Below are positions 1-5,866 of a DNA stretch of 6,042 bases, one piece after another. Within the stretch, counting starts at the first letter, position 1. Each line of letters begins with the position of its first letter. The stretch lies in NCBI GenBank assembly GCA_018895795.1, contig JAHINZ010000111.1:1-6042 (forward strand), in the 5' to 3' direction. A program made the position numbers and the translations under genes. The notes under the pieces are model-generated. The model did no database searches, had not been told where the DNA came from, and worked only from the letters and a program-made list of their open reading frames with translations. The stretch comes from Alphaproteobacteria bacterium. Lineage in GTDB: Bacteria > Pseudomonadota > Alphaproteobacteria > Caulobacterales > Caulobacteraceae.

Positions 1-1046
1 ATCGACACATTGCCTTCGGTCGCGCCGTAGAACTCCAGAACCGCTCCGACCTTGAAGCGATCCAACATGTCGTCCCAGACATCGGGGCGCAGGCCGTTCC
101 CGAAGATCAGGCGAATTTTGTGAGCGTGCTCGTTGGGCGTTTCGGGATGGTTTGCCAGATAGCGGCAAAGCTCGCCGATATAGACAAACATCGTGCACCG
201 CTCGGCCACGACGTCGTCCCAGAACTGACTGACCGAGAACTTCTTCTTCAGCACGATCGAGCCGCCGGTCAGCAGACCCGCCCCCATGGCGCACAGCCCG
301 CCGGTGGCGTGATAGAGCGGCAAGGTGACATAGATGCGATCGGACGGACGGGCGTCGGTGGAGCCCGCGAACCCCCGCATATAGAGCTGTGCGCGCATAT
401 GGTTGATGCGCGCGGCCTTGGGCATTCCGGTCGTGCCGCTGGTGAAGATGAACAGCGCGTTGTCCTTGGCGGTCAGACCGCTACGGGCCGTATCGCGATC
501 GGGGCGCAGCTGGCTGCAGCTCTTCAATGCGTTGACCAGATCGCGCTGGTCGCCATGCGCGGGACCCAGGACCCATTGCTGGATATGGCGGCCAAGGCTG
601 TCCTTGACCTGTTCGAAACAGGGCGACGTCTCGACGTCGACGATGCAGTGCAACGCCTGGGAGATGTTCAGGCAATGGGCCAGGGCTGGTCCCGTCAGCT
701 GATTGTTGATCAGCGCCGTGGCGACGCCGACCTTGGACAGGCCGTACCAGATCGCCAGATATTCAAGACGGTTGGGCATGAACAGCGCCACGGTCTGTCC
801 GCGCGTGATGCTCTGCCCCTTGGCCCAGTGGGCGTAGCGGTTGGCGATCGCATCCAGCTCCGCATAGGTGATGGTCTTGCCCTCGAAGGTGATCGCGGGG
901 CTGTCGGACCAGCGGTCAACCGCCGCCTCCAAGTCATCGCAGATCAGGTTCGGGCTGTCGGGAGCGATGGACTTCACGCGCTTGAGGGTCCGGAGCAACC
1001 CCTTCAGAAACCGCCACTCACGCTTCAACCTGGCCTGCAAACGCAT
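1..1046 (-). CDS. FATP-type (very-)long-chain acyl-CoA synthetase, C-terminus cut off by window edge
   Basis: This is an AMP-forming acyl-CoA synthetase: it adenylates a fatty acid with ATP and transfers the acyl group to CoA, feeding beta-oxidation or lipid synthesis. The frame is open from the ATG at 1046 to the window edge: 348 codons plus two bases. The P-loop motif TSGTTGMPKAA starts at residue 202, followed by LPLYHATGG. FYGATEGN at 339-346 is the hallmark of the fatty acid transport protein/very-long-chain acyl-CoA synthetase branch. The N-terminus (MRLQARLKREWRFLKGLLRT) is basic and amphipathic, which suggests peripheral membrane contact. Family members run to about 600 residues, so roughly 250 C-terminal residues, including the catalytic lysine domain, lie outside. 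The start is supported by GGAGGG six bases upstream. Chain-length preference cannot be read from sequence. The family call is secure; a specific FadD number is not. Confidence 0.93.
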   Translation of the reverse strand, partial: MRLQARLKREWRFLKGLLRTLKRVKSIAPDSPNLICDDLEAAVDRWSDSPAITFEGKTITYAELDAIANRYAHWAKGQSITRGQTVALFMPNRLEYLAIWYGLSKVGVATALINNQLTGPALAHCLNISQALHCIVDVETSPCFEQVKDSLGRHIQQWVLGPAHGDQRDLVNALKSCSQLRPDRDTARSGLTAKDNALFIFTSGTTGMPKAARINHMRAQLYMRGFAGSTDARPSDRIYVTLPLYHATGGLCAMGAGLLTGGSIVLKKKFSVSQFWDDVVAERCTMFVYIGELCRYLANHPETPNEHAHKIRLIFGNGLRPDVWDDMLDRFKVGAVLEFYGATEGNVS

Positions 1047-1050
1047 AAGC

Positions 1051-1056
1051 ACCCTC
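1051..1056 (-). promoter_or_regulatory. Ribosome binding site of the acyl-CoA synthetase
   Basis: Read on the minus strand, a purine-rich TGGAGGGTGCTT precedes the ATG at 1046. The GGAGGG core and its spacing fit a strong Shine-Dalgarno sequence and fix the start codon. Confidence 0.7.
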
Positions 1057-1066
1057 CATTCAAACA

Positions 1067-1118
1067 ACCATTGGAGAGCGCCGCCCGACGGGTCAAGACA
1101 CGGCGTGCCGGGTCATGA
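1067..1118 (-). promoter_or_regulatory. Possible promoter with 20-bp-period direct repeat upstream of the acyl-CoA synthetase
   Basis: In the 102-base gap between protease 1 and the acyl-CoA synthetase, the minus strand carries TTGACC (1091-1096), a good -35 hexamer. It is followed after 18 bases by AATGGT (1067-1072), a poor -10. The -35 lies inside the 10-mer TCTTGACCCG. A near copy, TCATGACCCG, sits exactly 20 bp upstream (1109-1118 versus 1089-1098, nine of ten bases equal). The short palindrome CGGC-GT-GCCG (1101-1110) lies between the two cores and overlaps the upstream copy by two bases. Two copies two helical turns apart, overlapping a -35, could be operator sites, but this is inference. 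A start near 1060 would give a short leader holding the ribosome binding site. No terminator was seen after the upstream gene. Confidence 0.35.
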
Positions 1119-1148
1119 GCCTTTGATCGAGAGCGTTGGCGGCAAGCC

Positions 1149-2063
1149 TTATCCGCGGTCGGCAACCTTGAAGCGCACTTCGTGGCGCTTAAAATCCAGA
1201 GCGACGGTTTCGAACTTCTGCAGGATGTCCGACCCGATCAGGATCGCCGGCTGATCCCCCAGCCCCCAGTACTCGAAGGTGTGCACAGGACCCACGACGA
1301 CCGGCACATTCATCAGGGTCATCGTATCCAGGGTGAGCCGACTGAGGACCACGAGCCGCCCGGGCAGGGTTTGGCCGGTCGCGCTTGTCAGGTTAAGATC
1401 AACGACGCCCCCAAGGACAGCCTTGCTGGCCTGCGCCGCCCTCAGAAGCGCCAGATTCCCGACGGTCGTGGACGAGCCGCTGTCAAGAAAGGCGATCAGC
1501 CTGTGGCCCGGCATGAAAGCGTCGAGCAGGGTCAGCCCACTGCGCGTTCGCGTCTTGATGACCACCGTGTTGGCGTCCGGAAGAGGCAGAGGCTCACCGA
1601 CCGCCATGCGTAGCTTGCCGTAGTTCAACATCAGGCTGTTGGCGCCCAACCAGTCGAGCCCCAGCAGGCCCGCCGCGCCAAGATATCGCTCGGCGACGAG
1701 CGAGACGCGCATGCGCCGCGTGATACGACGGCCCATTTGAAGCGTGTCGATGAGCACCGTGTCGACCGTCTGGACGCCGGCGATGCTGTGCATTTCCACC
1801 GTCGCCCCGCGCGCCAGACCCAGCTTGTCAGCCGTCTCGATCGAGATGACCGAACTGTCGGCGCCGGTGTCGACCATCATCTTGAAGGGGCCTTGGCCAT
1901 TGATCATGACCTCCACCGTCAAGCGTCGGGCGGCGTCCAGATATCTGAGCTTTTCCTCCGGCGACGTCTGCCGATCCTCGGAGCCCCAGGCCGAGGCCGG
2001 GTTCGCGACAAGCGTCACCGCCAGTCCCGCGAGACTTCTGCGAGAGAGGGTTGAACCCGTCAT
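1149..2063 (-). CDS. Exported two-lobed retropepsin-like aspartic protease family protein, copy 1
   Basis: A 304-residue protein. Residues 1-25 look like a twin-arginine signal peptide: S-R-R-S-L at 7-11, a hydrophobic stretch and an Ala-Ser-Ala cleavage site before W26. The product should therefore be periplasmic or exported. The mature part holds two retropepsin-like halves. The first has VDTGA at 64-68 and LLGLDWL at 133-139; the second has LDSGS at 193-197 and ILIGSDIL at 274-281. Each half continues into a similar beta-strand segment (LMLNYGKLRMAVG; VALDFKRHEVRFKV). Both catalytic aspartates (D65, D194) are present, so one chain could form a complete active site. The ATG at 2063 is preferred over a start at 2129, because GGAGGAGG lies nine bases before it and the first residues match the neighbouring paralog (2171-3091). 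The twin arginines are encoded CGC AGA, AGA being unusual in such GC-rich DNA. Substrate unknown; proteolysis is inferred from motifs. Confidence 0.88.
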   Translation of the reverse strand: MTGSTLSRRSLAGLAVTLVANPASAWGSEDRQTSPEEKLRYLDAARRLTVEVMINGQGPFKMMVDTGADSSVISIETADKLGLARGATVEMHSIAGVQTVDTVLIDTLQMGRRITRRMRVSLVAERYLGAAGLLGLDWLGANSLMLNYGKLRMAVGEPLPLPDANTVVIKTRTRSGLTLLDAFMPGHRLIAFLDSGSSTTVGNLALLRAAQASKAVLGGVVDLNLTSATGQTLPGRLVVLSRLTLDTMTLMNVPVVVGPVHTFEYWGLGDQPAILIGSDILQKFETVALDFKRHEVRFKVADRG

Positions 2064-2072
2064 GTCGCCTCG

Positions 2073-2080
2073 CCTCCTCC
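2073..2080 (-). promoter_or_regulatory. Ribosome binding site of protease copy 1
   Basis: GGAGGAGG on the minus strand, nine bases before the ATG at 2063. The same octamer precedes the paralog at 3091, so the duplication included the ribosome binding site. Here only weak pairing is possible (CCTC against GAGG with a GGAG loop), so this site should be accessible. It also decides the start: the in-frame ATG at 2129 would place this sequence inside the coding region as an arginine run. Confidence 0.75.
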
Positions 2081-2170
2081 GAGGTAACGGCGAAACTATA
2101 CCCGCTGCGCAAGCGGCGCCAGCAATCACCGCTGCGGAGCCTGAGCCAGAAGGCGGTCCAGTTCAGCGTC

Positions 2171-3091
2171 TCAGCTGGCTCCGGAGACCCGGAAACGCAC
2201 TTCGCTGCGGCGGAAATCCAGCGACACGGTCTCGAACTGCTGAAGGATATCGGACCCAATCAGGATCGTCGGCTCGTCATCCACCCCCCAGTACTTGAAG
2301 GTGTGCACATTGCCGATCACCAGCGGCACATTGCTCAACATCATATTGCCCAAGGTCAGGCTCTTGAGCGTCGCTGGACGACCTTCCAGCACCTGCCCCG
2401 TGACGCTATCGAGATTGATGTCCGTGGCGCTCAACACGATCGCATCGTTGCGTTTGGCGGCCGCGAAAAGCGCCATATTGCCCACCGTGATGGTCGAGCC
2501 GCTGTCGAGGAAGGCCTGCAGCCTCGCCCCGGGCATGACCCCGTCAATCAAGGTCAGCCCCCCTTCCTTGGTATGGGACTTGACCACCACCGTCTGGGCG
2601 TCCGGCGCCGCGAGCGCCAAGCCCACATGCATCGTGCGCGCCTTGTAGTCGAGCGTGAGGCTGTTTCTTCCCAGCCATTCCAGGCCCAGAAGCCCAGCCG
2701 CGCCGATGTCGGCGCCGGCGACGACCGACATCATCATGCCGCTGTGGGTGCGCTGACCGACTCGCAGCCGATCGATCTTGACGGTGTCGACAGTCTGGGC
2801 CCCGGCGAGACCATGGACCTCGACCGCCCCCCGTCGCGCTAGGCCCAGTCGATCAACGAGACCGCTGGATATGACCGAACCATTGGCGCCCGTGTCCACT
2901 AGGAAGGGGAATGGGCCCTTCCCATTGACCATGACCTCAACGGTCAAGCGTTGGGACGCATCAAGATAGCGAAGCGCGTCCGTAGTCGCCGCCGTCTGCG
3001 GATCTGACGTCCAGGCGCGAGCCAAGGGCGGCGCGGCCAAGAGCATGGCCAGCCCCAAGAACCCTCTGCGAGCGACGGTTGAACCCATCAT
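2171..3091 (-). CDS. Exported two-lobed retropepsin-like aspartic protease family protein, copy 2
   Basis: A 306-residue paralog of the next gene downstream. The signal peptide is twin-arginine-like (ARRGFLGLAM, arginines at 8-9) with Ala-Arg-Ala before W27. The first lobe has LVDTGA at 64-69 and LLGLEWL at 134-140; the aspartate found in copy 1 at this second motif is glutamate here (E138). The second lobe has LDSGS at 195-199 and ILIGSDIL at 276-283. Both catalytic aspartates (D66, D196) are kept. A hand count over residues 41-157 gives about 60% identity to copy 1, without gaps. HTFxYWG just before the last motif is shared by both copies. The start is the ATG at 3091, eight bases after GGAGGAGG; an upstream GTG at 3109 overlaps that Shine-Dalgarno sequence, and the ATG at 3088 is possible but further away. 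The gene begins 66 bases after the DAHP synthase stop, so read-through transcription is plausible. Substrate unknown. Confidence 0.88.
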   Translation of the reverse strand: MMGSTVARRGFLGLAMLLAAPPLARAWTSDPQTAATTDALRYLDASQRLTVEVMVNGKGPFPFLVDTGANGSVISSGLVDRLGLARRGAVEVHGLAGAQTVDTVKIDRLRVGQRTHSGMMMSVVAGADIGAAGLLGLEWLGRNSLTLDYKARTMHVGLALAAPDAQTVVVKSHTKEGGLTLIDGVMPGARLQAFLDSGSTITVGNMALFAAAKRNDAIVLSATDINLDSVTGQVLEGRPATLKSLTLGNMMLSNVPLVIGNVHTFKYWGVDDEPTILIGSDILQQFETVSLDFRRSEVRFRVSGAS

Positions 3092-3097
3092 ATCGCG

Positions 3098-3123
3098 AAC
3101 CTCCTCCACTAAAGGAGGAGGCT
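3098..3123 (-). promoter_or_regulatory. Hairpin sequestering the Shine-Dalgarno of protease copy 2
   Basis: On the transcript, CCUCCUCC (3121-3114) is followed by the six-base loop UUUAGU and then GGAGGAGG (3107-3100), the Shine-Dalgarno sequence of the gene starting at 3091. The eight base pairs are perfect, six of them G-C. An outer G-U and A-U pair can lengthen the stem to ten. The whole ribosome binding site is therefore paired. No U-tract follows on either strand, so it does not look like an intrinsic terminator. Translational control is the natural reading, but it is inferred from structure alone. Confidence 0.6.
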
Positions 3124-3157
3124 ACACCCTCAGGTAATGCGACGTTAGTGTGACAAA

Positions 3158-4537
3158 TTATCCCGCCGCGAGGCGCCGTTGATCGTCGCGCGACGACTTG
3201 AGCTTCTCGGCCACCAGGAAGGCCAGTTCCAGGGCCTGCTCGCCGTTCAGACGTGGGTCGCAGTGGGTGTGGTAGCGGTCGGCCAGATCGGTTTCCGACA
3301 CAGCCCGCGCGCCGCCCAGGCACTCGGTGACGTTCTGGCCGGTCATTTCCAGGTGCACGCCGCCGGGATAGACGCCCTCGGCGTGAGCGATCTCCACGAA
3401 CGACTTCACTTCCGACAGGATGCGGTCGAAGGGCCGGGTCTTGTAGCCCGTCGAGGCCTTCAGCGTGTTGCCGTGCATCGGATCGGTGGCCCAAACCACC
3501 GAACGGCCGGCCGCCTTGGTCGCCTTCATCAGGCGCGGCAGGCGGTCGGCGATCTTGTCCGAACCGAAACGGCCGTACAGGGTCAGGCGTCCCGGCTCGT
3601 TCTGCGGATTGAGCACGTCGATCAGGCGCAGCAGGTCATCGCCCTCCATGGTCGGCCCGCACTTCAGACCGATCGGATTCTTCACGCCGCGCATGAACTC
3701 GATGTGGGCGCCGTCCAACTGACGGGTGCGTTCACCGATCCACAGCAGGTGGGCGCTGGTGTCGTACCAGTCGCCCGAGGTGGAATCGACGCGGGTCATC
3801 GCCTCTTCGTAGCCCAGCAGCAGGGCTTCGTGGCTGGTGAAGAACTCCACTTGATGCAAACCCGGATGGCTCTCGGGCGTGACCCCGATGGCGGCCATGA
3901 AGGCCAAGCTTTCGCTGATCTTCTCGGTCAGCTCGCGGTATCGCGCGCCCTGCGGGCTGTCGCCCACGAAACCCAGGGTCCAACGGTGAATGTTGTGCAG
4001 GTCGGCATAGCCGCCGTTGGCGAAAGCGCGCAGCAGGTTCAGGGTCGAGGCCGACTGGCTGTAGGCCTTCAGCAAGCGTTCCGGGTCGGGCTGGCGCTCA
4101 TCATTGGTGAACTCCATGCCGTTGATGTTGTCGCCGCGGTAGGACGGCAGCGTCACGCCATCAATGGTCTCGATCGGCTCCGAACGCGGCTTGGCGAACT
4201 GGCCGGCGATCCGGCCCACCTTCACCACCGGCTTGCCGCCGGCGAAGGTCAGCACCACCGCCATCTGCAGGATCAGGCGGAAGGTGTCGCGGATGTTGTC
4301 CGCATGGAACTCCTTGAAGCTCTCGGCGCAGTCGCCGCCCTGCAGCAGGAAGGCGCGGCCTTCGGCCACATCGCCCAGAAGCGACTTCAGGCGTCGCGCC
4401 TCGCCGGCAAAGACCAGCGGCGGCATCTGGCGAAGCGTCTGCTCGACCCGATCCACTGCGCTCGCGTCCGGATAGTCGGACGGGATGTGCTTGGCGGGTT
4501 TTGCTCTCCAGGTGGCGGGGGTCCAACGCGTGGTCAT
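3158..4537 (-). CDS. aroG: Class II 3-deoxy-D-arabino-heptulosonate 7-phosphate (DAHP) synthase
   Basis: Condenses phosphoenolpyruvate with erythrose 4-phosphate to DAHP, the first committed step of the shikimate pathway, in the cytoplasm. At 459 residues it matches the plant/Mycobacterium type II enzymes (about 460). The divalent metal ligands are visible: C70 in QGGDCAESF, H355 in DPMHGNT, E397 in HLEMTGQNVTEC and D427 in HTHCDPRLN. Substrate-binding residues expected from the M. tuberculosis enzyme are also present: R109, E269-R270, K292 in GLKCGP and R323. The start at 4537 gives the usual N-terminus (RWTPATWR...YPD), although only a weak GAG lies in the ribosome binding region. The enzyme is complete with nothing missing. 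It sits 129 bases after the membrane protein gene and 66 before the protease pair. Naming of type II enzymes varies between genomes; the symbol follows the mycobacterial usage. Confidence 0.97.
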   Translation of the reverse strand: MTTRWTPATWRAKPAKHIPSDYPDASAVDRVEQTLRQMPPLVFAGEARRLKSLLGDVAEGRAFLLQGGDCAESFKEFHADNIRDTFRLILQMAVVLTFAGGKPVVKVGRIAGQFAKPRSEPIETIDGVTLPSYRGDNINGMEFTNDERQPDPERLLKAYSQSASTLNLLRAFANGGYADLHNIHRWTLGFVGDSPQGARYRELTEKISESLAFMAAIGVTPESHPGLHQVEFFTSHEALLLGYEEAMTRVDSTSGDWYDTSAHLLWIGERTRQLDGAHIEFMRGVKNPIGLKCGPTMEGDDLLRLIDVLNPQNEPGRLTLYGRFGSDKIADRLPRLMKATKAAGRSVVWATDPMHGNTLKASTGYKTRPFDRILSEVKSFVEIAHAEGVYPGGVHLEMTGQNVTECLGGARAVSETDLADRYHTHCDPRLNGEQALELAFLVAEKLKSSRDDQRRLAAG

Positions 4538-4666
4538 GACAGGCTCAACAGCTTCAAAGGGAGCGGCTTTTAACTGAACCGCGAGGAAAAGGCAAAATCA
4601 TGCGACCAAAGCCGTCTTTAGGCGAAGTCGAGGAAAGTTCATCCTAACGACCCCTAGGCTACGACT
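4538..4666 (-). promoter_or_regulatory. Leader region of the DAHP synthase gene with an inverted repeat
   Basis: This 129-base gap is the longest non-coding stretch of the window. It holds most of a perfect 7-base inverted repeat, GAAGTCG (4624-4630) and CGACTTC (4662-4668), separated by 31 bases and overlapping the preceding stop codon. Within the spacer a small stem AGGA/TCCT (4631-4634, 4642-4645) can form. A weak promoter candidate on the minus strand is TTGAAG (4665-4670), 17 bases, then TTAGGA (4642-4647). No run of T follows the repeat, so an intrinsic terminator is not supported. No leader peptide rich in Trp, Phe or Tyr codons was found. Confidence 0.3.
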
Positions 4667-5866
4667 TCAATCCTTGCGTGAGATATCGCAGGCGATGACG
4701 GTCAGCGCGCCCAGGGCCAGCCACCATTCCTGCCAGACCCCAAAGCTCAGACCGCCGATCACCAGATAGGTGACCAGGGCCCCGGCCGCTATGGCGCCGT
4801 CTTCTTGGGACTCGCCGGTCAAGGTCACGATGCGATAGGCGACCCAGCTGAAGAAGACGCCCCCCAACGCCGCGCCCACCGCGCCGAGTTCCAGCCACAG
4901 CTGCAGGGCGGCGTTGTGGGTGTGCAGGGGTATCGCCGGACCAAAGGTGCGGCTGGCGTCGATACCCCAGCCCCGGATGGCGTGATCCTGAATCCGGTCG
5001 GACGCGAAGGCCCAGATGTCGAGGCGGGCGTCCCACGATCGCGGCACGTGCCGATGCAGCGCGGCGACCAGGCCCGAATGGACACCCCAGAGCATCAGCA
5101 CCGGACCGACCACGAAAGGCGTCGCGACCGCGGCGACCAGCCAGCGCGCCGCGACCTTGCCAAACAGCCGCACCGCGCCAAAAGCGATAAAGCCGGCGGC
5201 CAGCGCGGCCCAGGAGGCGTCTGCGCTGAGCGAGATCGCCGCGACGATCACCGCGAACAACAGCACAAAAGCGGCGGGCGTCCAGCCGCGGCCGCTCATG
5301 ATCCGCGCGGTGGGCCAGAACAATAGCGCCAGAGCATAGGTGGCGATCGACACCTTCACCACCGCGAGGTCGGGACGGATGGGATCGTGGATGGACGTCC
5401 TAAGCCATTGATAGAAAGCCGCCCCGCTGACGCCGTCCAGCGCCACGAGGATCGCCAAGGCCAAAGCGCCCACCGCCAGCACCGCCGCTGCGCGGCGCGC
5501 GGCGCGTTCGGACAGCTGACGCAACGACGCGATCGCCGCGCCATACAGCGCCAGTTCGAACAGCAGCTTCAGCCCTGTGAAGCCTCCCAGGTCGCCACTG
5601 TCCCTGAGGCTGGCGATCTTGGGGGCGGCCGGGCTCCAGCGCAGGCTGATCAAGCCCCAGACCACCAGCACAAACAGCGCCATGGTCGGCGGCGAGGCCG
5701 GCCTCGCCCGCGCCAGCCCTGGAAGGGCCAGCAACCCGCAAAGGGCCAGCAAGGGCGCGAAACCCAGCGGCGCCAGATAGCCCACGAACGGAAACAGCGC
5801 GGTGGTGAACACCGCGACAGCCCCTAGCCATTTCGTGGACCTCTGCGCGCCGACGGAAGCCCTCAT
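4667..5866 (-). CDS. O-antigen ligase/polymerase (Wzy/WaaL) family membrane protein
   Basis: A 399-residue integral membrane protein with about eleven hydrophobic segments, roughly at 13-31, 34-52, 61-75, 101-118, 126-144, 168-184, 197-213, 217-233, 241-261, 319-349 and 357-394, the last two probably holding more than one crossing. The long loop at about 262-318 carries the family signature: R281 in SWDARLDIW, then RGWGIDASR, then HTHNAALQLWLELG with H317, as in the Wzy_C (PF04932) domain. Members transfer or polymerise undecaprenyl-linked glycans on the periplasmic face. The start at 5866 is preferred over an in-frame ATG at 5959, because it overlaps the upstream stop as ATGA, has GGTGGAG just before it, and avoids 31 hydrophilic residues. 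Translation is probably coupled to the reductase. Ligase and polymerase cannot be told apart from sequence; in Caulobacter, holdfast polymerases also belong to this family, so the glycan is open. Confidence 0.85.
   Translation of the reverse strand: MRASVGAQRSTKWLGAVAVFTTALFPFVGYLAPLGFAPLLALCGLLALPGLARARPASPPTMALFVLVVWGLISLRWSPAAPKIASLRDSGDLGGFTGLKLLFELALYGAAIASLRQLSERAARRAAAVLAVGALALAILVALDGVSGAAFYQWLRTSIHDPIRPDLAVVKVSIATYALALLFWPTARIMSGRGWTPAAFVLLFAVIVAAISLSADASWAALAAGFIAFGAVRLFGKVAARWLVAAVATPFVVGPVLMLWGVHSGLVAALHRHVPRSWDARLDIWAFASDRIQDHAIRGWGIDASRTFGPAIPLHTHNAALQLWLELGAVGAALGGVFFSWVAYRIVTLTGESQEDGAIAAGALVTYLVIGGLSFGVWQEWWLALGALTVIACDISRKD

Larger units (their letters stand above)
1149..3107 (-). 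repeat. Tandem gene duplication (two protease paralogs with their ribosome binding sites)
   Basis: The two protease genes are head to tail with start codons 1028 bases apart, separated by 107 bases. Similarity extends from the shared GGAGGAGG ribosome binding site through GGGTTCAACC just after the start codons to the C-terminal motifs. Stretches of DNA also match, such as GAAGGTGTGCAC on the plus strand in both copies. Divergence to about 60% protein identity points to an old duplication with both copies kept intact, not a recent assembly repeat. Confidence 0.8.

Noticed and set aside
120..1118. Plus-strand open frame of 332 codons opposite the acyl-CoA synthetase
   Set aside because: The minus strand shows clear FATP-family motifs across the same span. 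The plus-strand translation resembles no family and has no convincing ribosome binding site.
2095..2125. Possible separate promoter for protease copy 1 (TTGCTG, 19 bases, TATAGT on the minus strand), with a small CCGCT/AGCGG hairpin at 2102-2116 between the elements
   Set aside because: The spacing is longer than usual and the -35 is weak. The 5-bp hairpin lacks a T-tract, so neither a promoter nor a terminator is convincing, although TATAGT is a fair -10.
2064..2129. 22-codon N-terminal extension of protease copy 1 (start at 2129)
   Set aside because: It would place the ribosome binding site inside the coding region as an arginine run and put charged residues before the signal peptide. The paralog supports the start at 2063.
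2051..2842. Plus-strand open frame of 263 codons across the protease pair
   Set aside because: It spans the gap between two well-supported minus-strand genes, and its translation repeats a similar shadow over the other paralog, as expected for antisense of duplicated genes.
3100..3121. The CCTCCTCC/GGAGGAGG hairpin as the terminator of the DAHP synthase gene
   Set aside because: No run of T follows the stem on either strand, and its 3' arm is exactly the next gene's Shine-Dalgarno sequence, so a translational role fits better.
3179..4573. Long plus-strand open frame (464 codons) opposite the DAHP synthase gene
   Set aside because: The minus strand encodes an intact class II DAHP synthase with all catalytic residues. 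The opposite frame is kept open by GC-rich codon bias, has no recognisable domain and is low-complexity in Q, G, R and A.
4555..4644. Two tiny overlapping frames upstream of the DAHP synthase (14 and 15 codons) as an attenuator leader peptide
   Set aside because: They contain no cluster of aromatic codons and no terminator/antiterminator pair with a T-tract follows.
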